Shown here piece after piece: positions 17,329 through 25,355 of a DNA stretch of 64,000 bases. The notes below the pieces were generated by a model. The model ran no database searches. It was not told where the DNA came from and saw only the letters and a list, made by a program, of their open reading frames with translations. The translations under genes were made by a program, and so were the position numbers. Source of the DNA: Pedobacter chinensis (GTDB taxonomy: Bacteria; Bacteroidota; Bacteroidia; Sphingobacteriales; Sphingobacteriaceae); the NCBI RefSeq assembly GCF_003339865.1, contig NZ_QPKV01000002.1:434001-498000 (forward strand), read 5' to 3'. Positions within the stretch are counted from its first letter, which is position 1, and each line of letters begins with the position of its first letter.

Positions 17329-17847
17329 ATGAATCAGAAAGAATTTAGTCAAACCGCAGATCAGCATTCCTCTTCCTTACATTCACACGCTATGCGTTTT
17401 ACCAGAGACGAAGATGAGGCAAAAGATCTTGTACAGGAAACATTATTAAAAGGAATAAGATTCTGCCATAATTTTGATGAGGGAACGAATATCAAAGGCT
17501 GGCTTTATGTGATTATGCGAAACACATTTATCAACAATTATCGGAAAGATCAAAAACGAACGGATTTAATAACAACCGAAGAAGAAATTTCCAATGCATA
17601 TTTATTGAAAAGTTCATCCAGAAATGATTCTGAATCGAAATTTGTAATGGGCGATATCGAAAAAGCGTTAAAAAGTATTCCTGCTGCCTATAGCATACCT
17701 TTCCAGCGTTATTTTGAAGGTTACAAATACCATGAGATTGCTGAACAACTCAATATACCATTAGGCACGGTTAAAACTCATATCCATCAGGCCAGAATTG
17801 AACTGAAGAAATATTTAAAAAATTACAGGGGAAATTATCATTTATGA
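17329..17847 (+). CDS. RNA polymerase ECF-type sigma factor
   Basis: A 172-residue sigma-70 family protein. Region 2 (MRFTRDEDEAKDLVQETLLKG, then NIKGWLYVIMRNTFINNYRK) spans residues ~20-85. Region 4 (LKSIPAAYSIPFQRYFEGYKYHEIAEQLNIPLGTVKTHIHQARIELKK) spans ~115-165. No anti-sigma gene follows; instead comes a 1-kb non-coding repeat array and then the sulfatase locus. Sigma factors of this kind often control SusCD loci in Bacteroidota, but the SusC here lacks the N-terminal signalling domain that would couple to an anti-sigma factor. Its targets cannot be read. Confidence 0.9.
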   Translation: MNQKEFSQTADQHSSSLHSHAMRFTRDEDEAKDLVQETLLKGIRFCHNFDEGTNIKGWLYVIMRNTFINNYRKDQKRTDLITTEEEISNAYLLKSSSRNDSESKFVMGDIEKALKSIPAAYSIPFQRYFEGYKYHEIAEQLNIPLGTVKTHIHQARIELKKYLKNYRGNYHL

Positions 17848-17929
17848 TTGACTTAAGCATCGTATGGACACGAATATTTTTCAGGCCATACTTGTTGCCG
17901 TCATTTTCACGCAGGTAAGAATCAACCTA

Positions 17930-18960
17930 ACCACCATTTCCTGCTGACCTGCAGCGAAGCTGAAAGCTATGAAGTAAATTTATCTCAGCATCTTTCCACG
18001 TTCATGCAATTAAAGTCCTGAAATAAACGGCGCAGCCCTCTTGAATACCAATAAAAAAAAACGAAAAATTCAGGATGATGGCCGTTTGTGTATGGTGTTT
18101 TAAGCGTGATGCCTAACCATCACGTCATGCTGAATTTGATAAATTCAGGATGACGACCGTTCATGTATGGTGTTTTAAGCATGATGCCTAACCACCACGT
18201 CATGCTGAACTCGTTTCAGCATCTTTCCTGCTATACGTTAATACTATTAAGGTCCTGAATAAACTGCGCAGCCCTCTTGAATACCAATAAAAACTTAAAA
18301 ACAAATGAAAAATTCAGGATGACGGCCGTTCATGTATGTTTTTTATGCTTAATGCCTAACAACCACGTCATGCTGAACTTGTTTCAGCATCTTTCCTGCT
18401 ATGCGTTAATACTATTAAAGTCCTGAAATAAACGGCGCAGCCCTCTTGAATACCAATAAAAACTTAAAAACAAATGAAAAATTCAGGATGACGACCGTTC
18501 ATGTATGATTTTTTAAGCGTGATGCCTAACCACCACGTCATGCTGAACTCGTTTCAGCATCTTTCCTGCTATGCGTTAATACTATTAAGGTCCTGAAAAA
18601 AACGGCGCAGCCCTCTTGAATACCAATAAAAACGAAAAAAAACGAAAAATTCAGAATGATGGCTGTTTGTGTATGGTGTTTTAAGCATGATTCCTAACCA
18701 TCACGTCATGCTGAACTTGATAAATTCAGGATGACGACTGTTCATGTATTGTGTTTTAAGCGTGATGCCTAACCACCACGTCATGCTGAACTCGTTTCAG
18801 CATCTTTCCTGCTATACGTTTATGCCATTAAGGTCCTGAAATAAATTCAGGATGACGACCGTTCATGTATGATTTTTTAAGCGTGATGCCAAACCAATAA
18901 AAACTTAAAAACAAATGATAAATTCAGGATGACGATCGTTTATGCATTGTGCAAACCACA
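17930..18960. repeat. Array of ~170-base tandem repeats
   Basis: About four and a half imperfect units fill this gap. The marker GCGCAGCCCTCTTGAATACC (with small changes) recurs at about 18030, 18266, 18435 and 18605, giving steps of 236, 169 and 170 bases. The two longer units contain an extra ~67-base block with its own GTCATGCTGAA arm. Each unit contains a small inverted repeat (GTCATGCTGAAC and TTTCAGCAT), then CTTTCCTGCTATRCGTT. There are six GTCATGCTGAA copies, at 18124, 18199, 18367, 18538, 18704 and 18780 (each within a base or two). No open frame or spacer structure is seen, so this is not a CRISPR array. A related array in the opposite orientation lies at 50.3 kb. Confidence 0.85.
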
Positions 18961-19007
18961 ACATCTTGTTAAATCTACTCAATAAACTACTAAATCTATA
19001 GATTTAA

Positions 19008-19037
19008 TTGTATTTAATGGTTTTATTTTTATATTTG
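19008..19037 (+). promoter_or_regulatory. Bacteroidota-type promoter for the sulfatase locus
   Basis: A -7 box TATATTTG (19030-19037) matches the Bacteroidota consensus TAnnTTTG exactly. A TTG (19008-19010) lies 19 bases upstream, at the spacing expected for the -33 element. The predicted start of transcription at about 19044 leaves a leader of ~22 bases before the small ORF at 19066. It lies just downstream of the repeat array and is the best promoter match I found. Confidence 0.55.
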
Positions 19038-19065
19038 CCTCAGATAACCACCAATAAATAAAATC

Positions 19066-19161
19066 ATGTCAACCCAAACCATCATCCCTCATTCTGCTTA
19101 CATGAAAAAAATTAACAATTTTTCCATGCACTTATTGATGATGTATTGTTGTTGCAAATAA
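19066..19161 (+). CDS. 31-residue cysteine-run leader peptide
   Basis: An ATG-started ORF of 31 codons ending MHLLMMYCCCK before TAA. It is too short for ordinary gene finders. It starts ~22 bases after a predicted transcription start and ends 42 bases before a terminator-like hairpin (19204-19240). Next comes the formylglycine-generating enzyme gene at 19263. Three adjacent Cys codons (TGT TGT TGC) directly before the stop, ahead of genes for sulfate-ester use, is the layout of an attenuation leader that senses charged tRNA-Cys. The peptide is hydrophobic in the middle with two lysines, so a function of its own (a membrane peptide) is the alternative. The role is inferred. Confidence 0.6.
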   Translation: MSTQTIIPHSAYMKKINNFSMHLLMMYCCCK

Positions 19162-19203
19162 CCATAACTGTTAAATCTTGGCAGTTGTAACATAATACAA
19201 GCC

Positions 19204-19240
19204 AATCTTAAAGGCTATCGCTTTCTCAAAAGATTTTTTT
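19204..19240 (+). terminator. Terminator-like hairpin between leader peptide and first structural gene (candidate attenuator)
   Basis: AATCTT (19204-19209) pairs with AAGATT (19230-19235); inside, AAAG (19210-19213) can pair with CTTT (19221-19224). The 3' arm is followed directly by five further T residues (to 19240). This is a modest intrinsic terminator placed after the Cys-rich leader ORF and 22 bases before the next gene, where an attenuator would be expected. The stem is AT-rich and weak, so function is uncertain. Confidence 0.42.
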
Positions 19241-19262
19241 CTTAACATCAAAAAGTTTCAAA

Positions 19263-19465
19263 TTGAAGAAATTTTACCTCGGTATAACTATGTTATTCGC
19301 GCTAATATCTTGTAAGCAAAAGCAAGCTGCACAGGCTACATTAAATGTTAAAAATGCATTTAATAAGAATGTGGCTATTTGCTGTGAATCGAATATTCCA
19401 CCGAGATTCATGCCTGCATCACATTCTACATCCGAAAAATTTCAAAATCTGCTGACCATAAAAAT
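19263..19465 (+). pseudogene. Lipoprotein signal segment of the formylglycine-generating enzyme, out of frame with the catalytic part
   Basis: From a TTG at 19263 the frame encodes a lipoprotein signal (MKKFYLGITMLFALISC, lipobox cysteine at 17) and a linker with CCESNIPPRF, then runs into a meaningless tail to 19496. The catalytic domain starts in another frame (SADHKNMVWIPAGDF, codons from 19448). Adding one T at about 19447 (AAATCTG to AAATTCTG) would give QNSADHKNMVW and a single lipoprotein of ~376 residues. Without it, the enzyme loses its export signal. No ATG exists upstream in this frame. Confidence 0.7.
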
Positions 19466-20392
19466 ATGGTTTGGATACCCGCGGGCGATTTTATGATGGG
19501 TGGCGACAATAAACAAGCATCAGCAGATGAATTTCCGAAACACAAGGTTCGGGTAAATGGTTTCTGGATCGATCAAACAGAAGTAACGAACAAACAATTT
19601 GCAGCTTTTATTAATGCAACAGGATATCAAACCACCGCAGAAAGAAAACCGAACTGGGAAGAACTGAAACGCCAGGTTCCGCCGGGAACACCCAAACCAC
19701 CAGATAGTGTTTTGGTCGCAGCATCATTGGTTTTTAAGCCCGCAAAAGGCAAAGTAAGTTTAAATGATTATTCGCAATGGTGGACCTGGCAAAAAGGTGC
19801 CGATTGGAAGCATCCGCAAGGACCAAAAAGTAATATTGCAGGTAAGGAAAATTATCCGGTAGTTCACATCTCTTTTGAAGATGCCCTGGCCTATTGCAAA
19901 TGGGCGGGCAAACGCTTACCTACTGAAGCTGAATGGGAATGGGCTGCAAGAGGCGGATTAAAAAACAACATTTATCCCTGGGGAAATGAACCAGTAAATA
20001 AAGGCAAACCTAAAGCCAATAGCTGGCAAGGTAATTTCCCTTATAAAAACACTTTGGCAGATAAATTTTACGCCAGTGCCCCTGTAAAATCCTTTAATCC
20101 GAATGCATATGGTTTATATGACATGGCCGGAAATGTTTGGGAATGGTGCGCCGACTTTTATGATTACCAATATTATAGTACAATAAATAAACCAAATGGG
20201 GTGGATAATCCGAAAGGTCCCGCCATTTCAAGAGATCCTGATGAACCTTATGCGGTAAAGCATGTGGTTAGAGGTGGTTCATTTTTATGTAATGACAGTT
20301 ATTGCTCTGGTTATCGCGTAGCAAGAAGGATGAAAACGACAGAAGACAGTAGTATGGAGCATCTCGGTTTTCGATGCGCTCAGGATAAATAG
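19466..20392 (+). CDS. Formylglycine-generating enzyme (sulfatase-modifying factor), catalytic domain
   Basis: A 308-residue FGE-sulfatase domain that oxidises the CxPxR cysteine of sulfatases to formylglycine using oxygen and copper. It begins MVWIPAGDFMMGGDN and shows WIDQTEVTNKQFAAFI, YCKWAGKRLPTEAEWEWAARGG, YDMAGNVWEWCADF, then GGSFLCNDSYCSGYR. The Cys275 and Cys280 pair matches the copper-binding catalytic cysteines of true FGEs, which most EgtB/kinase-like relatives lack. The two sulfatases downstream have the Cys-type motif, so they are the natural substrates. The original protein was probably a lipoprotein whose 5' part is now out of frame. Translation from the ATG at 19466 would give a protein without a signal. 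Confidence 0.9.
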   Translation: MVWIPAGDFMMGGDNKQASADEFPKHKVRVNGFWIDQTEVTNKQFAAFINATGYQTTAERKPNWEELKRQVPPGTPKPPDSVLVAASLVFKPAKGKVSLNDYSQWWTWQKGADWKHPQGPKSNIAGKENYPVVHISFEDALAYCKWAGKRLPTEAEWEWAARGGLKNNIYPWGNEPVNKGKPKANSWQGNFPYKNTLADKFYASAPVKSFNPNAYGLYDMAGNVWEWCADFYDYQYYSTINKPNGVDNPKGPAISRDPDEPYAVKHVVRGGSFLCNDSYCSGYRVARRMKTTEDSSMEHLGFRCAQDK

Positions 20393-20545
20393 ATTTAAAA
20401 AAGGAGGAAAAACGAAAAAAAAATTACTAAAAGAATAAATAAAAAAGAGGAATGCATTGCATCCCTCCCAGGTTCAAGTTAATGAAACAGGCTATCAATT
20501 GGCGTTGGCGCCTGTTCCAACCGATAAAATAAACCCATTAAAGAT

Positions 20546-23500
20546 ATGCAAATAAATGAAAAGGTCAGGAAGACCTTTCAATCTATGCTGGAAAATAGTT
20601 TTCTGAAACTGAAGCATAGATTTAAAATAACAAGAAAAGTTACGGCCAGTCTACTGGTTTTTAGTCTGTATCTCTTTCATGCTCAGGCTCAAATCAAAAC
20701 GCAACCATTGGTAAATTCTACCCTTACAGGAAGAGTATTGGATGCCAAAAATAAATTACCAATTCCAGGAGCAATTGTTCATATTCAAGGTACTACTCAC
20801 GAGGTAGTCACTGATGATCAGGGAAGATTTAACTTCGTTACCGGCCAAAAGTTCCCTTATACACTTTTGGTAAGTTATATTGGCTATAAAAAAGCAGAAG
20901 TTATTGCTACGGGCAAGCATCTTGATATTGAACTTGAAGAAACGGCCAATAACCTCAACGATTTAGTTGTGGTTGGCTATGGCACACAAAAGAAAAGTGA
21001 TTTAACAGGATCAATTTCTACCATTCCGCAAAGCGCATTGAAACAGCCCGTTTCTTCGTTAGATCAGGCATTGAAAGGTGCAGCAGCAGGCGTTCAGGTT
21101 ACGCAAACTTCAGGACAGCCCGGCGGTGGTGTAAGTATCAGAATCCGCGGGGGAAGTTCAATACAAGGTGGAAATGAACCTTTATATGTTATTGACGGTT
21201 TCCCGATTTATAACAGCCCAAGCACTTCTGGTGTAGTGAGCGGTGCTTTGGTCAATCCATTATCAAGTATTAATCCATCCGATATTGAAACAATTGATAT
21301 TTTGAAAGATGCATCAGCCACAGCTATCTATGGATCAAGAGGTGCTAACGGCGTTGTAATTGTAACGACAAAAAAAGGTAAATCAGACCGGAGTAATATC
21401 AGTTATGAGGGAAGTTTTGGCGTACAATCCCTTCGTAAAAAGATTGATCTCCTAAATGCCCGCGATTTTGCCATTTTAAGAAATGATGCACTTTTTGATG
21501 CCACACCGGCAAATGGCCGCTATCAATATTTAAGTCAGGCGCAAATTGACAATCTTGGTGCCGGAACCGACTGGCAGGACGAGGCCTTCGGATCTGCAAA
21601 TGCACAAAATCACAACCTTTCCTTTAGTGGAGGAAATGCAAAAACACGGTATTTACTTTCAGGAAATTATTTCAAACAAGATGGAATTGTAAAAAACACC
21701 GATTTCAGCAGATTGAATTTCAGGGCAAATATTGATGCCAATCCTTTTGAAAAGTTAAAAATCAGTGCAAGCCTCAACTTCAGTAAATCTGATGCAAACC
21801 TTGCTCCATCGGGTATTATCAGCGGCTTACTTACCATGCCCGCCACAGCAAGTGTATATCAGGCCAATGGAAGTTATACCCTTCGAAACCCATTTGAAAA
21901 TATTTTTGCCAATCCGATAGCTTCGCTCAACGAGCAGATCAATAAATCAACCACCAATCGTTTATTAGGAACTGCCTTTGCAGAATATTCCATTATTCCT
22001 GGTTTAAATGTTAAAGTTCTTTTTGGTACCGATGTAACTAACGGCATTGAAAAAAGCTATATTCCAAGTACCATTTACGAAGGCAGCTTAACAGGAGGAA
22101 CGGCAGCAAGAGGTTCGCTCAACTCCTATTCCTGGTTAAATGAAAACACCATAACCTATAATAAAACCATTGGCAAACATAATTTTGATATACTTGCAGG
22201 TTTTACGCAACAAGAGTATAGAGTAGAGGAATTTAATGCTGGTGCGCAGAAATTCGTACTTGATGATTTAAATTATAATTCGCTCCAAAGCGGATCTACT
22301 TTGGTTCGCCCGGCATCCGATGCATCTCAGTGGATCCTTCACTCCTATTTAGGCCGCGTTAATTATAATTACGATCGTAAATACTTTTTAACAGCAAGTT
22401 TGCGAACAGATGGTTCATCAAGATTTGGCACTGGTAACAAATGGGGGTATTTCCCGTCTGCTGCCCTATCCTGGAAAGTAAGTAGCGAGAAATTTTTCGA
22501 ACCTATGCTAAATACCATCAGCGATTTAAAATTCAGAGCCAGTTTTGGTACTACAGGAAATCTTGAAATTGGAGAATATCAATCTTTGGCTACGTTAGGT
22601 ACTTATACTTACATCATCGGAGGAAACATCATCACTGGTTTTGCACCAAACAGAATTGCAAATGATAAATTAAGCTGGGAAACCACCTATCAGTATAATA
22701 CCGGTTTAGATGTTGGTTTATTCAACAACCGGGTTCAGCTAACACTGGATGGTTACTACAAAAAAACCACCGATTTATTATTGAATGTAGAATTACCCTG
22801 GACAACAGGCCAGGCTTCAGTTCTGCAAAATTTTGGATCGGTTAGCAACAAAGGTTTTGAAATCGGCTTAAATACAAGAAATTTAACGGATGGCTTTACC
22901 TGGAATACCAATCTTAACTTCTCTGTAAACAGAAATAAGGTATTAACCATTGGAAATGGAGCCGCTTCTTACATTACCGGAAATTATATTATTCGTGTTG
23001 GAGAACCATTAGGTAGTTTTTATGGAACAGTTACCGATGGTATTTTGCAGCCTGGTGAAGAAAGTACAAAAGGAAAATACACGGGAAGTGCTGTACCTAA
23101 AGCAGGTGATAGATTATACAAAGACCTCAATGGCGACGGAACATTTACCACTGCCCTGGATAGAACCATTATTGGAAATGCACAGCCCGATTTTATTTTT
23201 GGTATTACCAATACGTTTGAATGGCGGGGCATCGATCTTTCCATATTTCTTCAGGGTTCTTATGGTAACCAGATACTGAATGCCAACAAGCAAACACTCG
23301 AGCTTTTTACAGGTCAGCAAAATGCATCATCATCTGCATTGGATAGATGGACACCGACGAACCCCAGTCAAACGATACCAAGAGCAAAGCTTGATCCAGC
23401 ACCAGTATTTTCCGATAGGTTTATTGAAGATGGCTCTTTCCTGCGGGTTAAGAATGTGAATTTAGGCTATACCCTACCCAGAGCATTTACCCAAAAAGCC

Positions 23501-23671
23501 AAAATTAACAATATCTATTTGTACCTAAGCGGACAAAATCTTTTAACCTGGACAAAGTATACCGGTTTCGACCCTGAAATTACCTCTGGAAGCAATGTTT
23601 CACCAGGAACAGATTCTGGTATATATCCTGTTTCAAGAGCATTTTACGCCGGTGTAAAAATTACTTTATAA
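20546..23671 (+). CDS. SusC/RagA-family TonB-dependent outer-membrane transporter
   Basis: A 1041-residue outer-membrane receptor. A long N-terminus with hydrophobic segment (ASLLVFSLYLFHAQAQ, ~45-60) is followed by a carboxypeptidase-regulatory-like domain (LTGRVLDAKNKLPIPGAIV, ~70-140), the family signature VVVGYGTQKKSDLTGSIS (~155), a plug domain (RIRGGSSIQGGNEPLYVIDGFP) and a 22-strand barrel ending in YAGVKITL. It imports a bulky ligand, gated by the SusD lipoprotein encoded next. In this locus the ligand is probably a sulfated glycan or other sulfate ester. No N-terminal STN domain is present, so it should not signal to an anti-sigma factor. Confidence 0.95.
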   Translation: MQINEKVRKTFQSMLENSFLKLKHRFKITRKVTASLLVFSLYLFHAQAQIKTQPLVNSTLTGRVLDAKNKLPIPGAIVHIQGTTHEVVTDDQGRFNFVTGQKFPYTLLVSYIGYKKAEVIATGKHLDIELEETANNLNDLVVVGYGTQKKSDLTGSISTIPQSALKQPVSSLDQALKGAAAGVQVTQTSGQPGGGVSIRIRGGSSIQGGNEPLYVIDGFPIYNSPSTSGVVSGALVNPLSSINPSDIETIDILKDASATAIYGSRGANGVVIVTTKKGKSDRSNISYEGSFGVQSLRKKIDLLNARDFAILRNDALFDATPANGRYQYLSQAQIDNLGAGTDWQDEAFGSANAQNHNLSFSGGNAKTRYLLSGNYFKQDGIVKNTDFSRLNFRANIDANPFEKLKISASLNFSKSDANLAPSGIISGLLTMPATASVYQANGSYTLRNPFENIFANPIASLNEQINKSTTNRLLGTAFAEYSIIPGLNVKVLFGTDVTNGIEKSYIPSTIYEGSLTGGTAARGSLNSYSWLNENTITYNKTIGKHNFDILAGFTQQEYRVEEFNAGAQKFVLDDLNYNSLQSGSTLVRPASDASQWILHSYLGRVNYNYDRKYFLTASLRTDGSSRFGTGNKWGYFPSAALSWKVSSEKFFEPMLNTISDLKFRASFGTTGNLEIGEYQSLATLGTYTYIIGGNIITGFAPNRIANDKLSWETTYQYNTGLDVGLFNNRVQLTLDGYYKKTTDLLLNVELPWTTGQASVLQNFGSVSNKGFEIGLNTRNLTDGFTWNTNLNFSVNRNKVLTIGNGAASYITGNYIIRVGEPLGSFYGTVTDGILQPGEESTKGKYTGSAVPKAGDRLYKDLNGDGTFTTALDRTIIGNAQPDFIFGITNTFEWRGIDLSIFLQGSYGNQILNANKQTLELFTGQQNASSSALDRWTPTNPSQTIPRAKLDPAPVFSDRFIEDGSFLRVKNVNLGYTLPRAFTQKAKINNIYLYLSGQNLLTWTKYTGFDPEITSGSNVSPGTDSGIYPVSRAFYAGVKITL

Positions 23672-23768
23672 CCTGATTAGATATGAACCATCATGATTTT
23701 GCAAAAGTCAACAGAGGAATAATTAAAATCATGATAGCTTCATCACAATTAAAAACAAATTTATAAGG

Positions 23769-25247
23769 ATGAAAAAAAATAAAATATTATTCGTTTTCGC
23801 TGTCGGTTTACTCACTTTTTCGAGCTGCAGTAAACTTGATGAAAAGCCGGATGCTTTACTGGTAACAAGTGAATTTTACCAAAACGAATCGCAAGCTACT
23901 GCTGCCATAACTGCCGCATATAGAAAACTTTATGAAAGCGGCCAATCGCTTTACAACAGTTTGTTTCAAATAGGAGTTGAAATGGCGACTGATGATTATG
24001 AAGCTGGACCAAGGGCCAGAAATGCACATGTTAGGGCTATTTCAGGTTTAACACATGATTCATCAAACGATAGAATGGAACAGCTTTGGAAACAGAGTTA
24101 TGATGCCATTAATGTTTCAAACATCGCCATTGAAAAAATCGCGTTGATCGATGCTGATAAAATTAGTGTTCAGGTCAGGGCACAACTGATTAATGAAGCC
24201 AAATTCTTAAGGGCACTGCACTACTTTAACCTGGTCAGATGGTTTGGCGATGTACCATTGGTATTAAAAGAAACGACAAGCCTGGATCCTGAAAGTATAT
24301 ATGTGGCAAAATCTCCCGAAGCTGACATTTATGAGCAAATCATTAAAGATTTAAAAGATGCAGAGGCACTGCCAAGCCCTACAGCACAAAATACTAAAGA
24401 TATTGGTCGTGCAACTTCCGGCGCATCAAAAAGTCTTTTGTCAAAAGTATACCTTACACAGAAGGATTGGGCCAACGCCGCAGCAAAAAGCAAGGAAGTG
24501 ATTGATAGCAAATGGTACAGTTTATTTGAAAATTTTGCCGATGTATTTAATGTGGCCACCAAAAATGGTAAGGAACATATATTCTCCGCACAGTTTCAGG
24601 GTAATTCGGGTTATCAGGGAAACAGTCTGGCCAGCAGATCAGCATCAGCCGATGTTCCGGGAATTAATGGCGATTATGCCGATGCACTCCATACTGCCGG
24701 CGGACTTTACAACACTTATTCAAATGAAGATACCCGCAAAGAAGTGACCTTCGTTACCCAGCTGATTAGTCCGACCGATGGCAAGTTATACACCTTTGCG
24801 CCACAATTCAATAAATATTACGACCCTGCTGTTATAGGAAATCAAAGCCAATCTTCTAAAAATCTTCCCATTATTCGTTATGCTGAAGTGCTGTTAATTT
24901 ATGCTGAGGCATTGAATGAACTAAATCACGGACCTAATGCTGATGTTTATGCAGCTATTGATTTGGTTCGTCAAAGAGCGCACATTGCCAAACTTTCTGA
25001 TATTTCCCCAGCCTTGAACGAGAGCGATTTTAGAGAGGCCGTATTCCTGGAGCGTAGAAAAGAACTGGTTTACGAATATCAACGTTGGTTTGATCTGGCC
25101 AGAAGGGGTGCCGATTATTATATCGCAACGCTTAAAGCCTCCGGTAAAACGCTCGCGGCAAAACGTCATATCCATTTTCCTACGCCAGCAAGAGAAATCA
25201 GCCTGAATCCAAAACTGAAACAACATCCGGATTGGGTTGGCTATTAA
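23769..25247 (+). CDS. SusD/RagB-family outer-membrane lipoprotein
   Basis: A 492-residue lipoprotein (MKKNKILFVFAVGLLTFSSC, acylated Cys20) with the SusD fold: an N-terminal SusD-like domain with TPR helices (AITAAYRKLYESG, LINEAKFLRALHYFNLVRWFGDVPLV) and a C-terminal RagB domain (IRYAEVLLIYAEALNELNH, FLERRKELVYEYQRWFDLARRG). It caps the SusC barrel and binds the incoming ligand at the cell surface. It is 98 bases downstream of SusC and precedes two sulfatases. The family pair is certain; the sugar bound is not readable. Confidence 0.95.
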   Translation: MKKNKILFVFAVGLLTFSSCSKLDEKPDALLVTSEFYQNESQATAAITAAYRKLYESGQSLYNSLFQIGVEMATDDYEAGPRARNAHVRAISGLTHDSSNDRMEQLWKQSYDAINVSNIAIEKIALIDADKISVQVRAQLINEAKFLRALHYFNLVRWFGDVPLVLKETTSLDPESIYVAKSPEADIYEQIIKDLKDAEALPSPTAQNTKDIGRATSGASKSLLSKVYLTQKDWANAAAKSKEVIDSKWYSLFENFADVFNVATKNGKEHIFSAQFQGNSGYQGNSLASRSASADVPGINGDYADALHTAGGLYNTYSNEDTRKEVTFVTQLISPTDGKLYTFAPQFNKYYDPAVIGNQSQSSKNLPIIRYAEVLLIYAEALNELNHGPNADVYAAIDLVRQRAHIAKLSDISPALNESDFREAVFLERRKELVYEYQRWFDLARRGADYYIATLKASGKTLAAKRHIHFPTPAREISLNPKLKQHPDWVGY

Positions 25248-25355
25248 CCAGAAATATAAACCTTAATGCTTACCAGATGAATCCATCATGATTTTCAGAA
25301 TTACCAGTACATAAACAAAATCCTGATAGCCTCATTACCTAAACAAATTATACGG

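Noticed and set aside
17930..18960. CRISPR array
   Set aside because: Units are ~170 bases and similar along their whole length, there are no unique spacers and no cas genes nearby.
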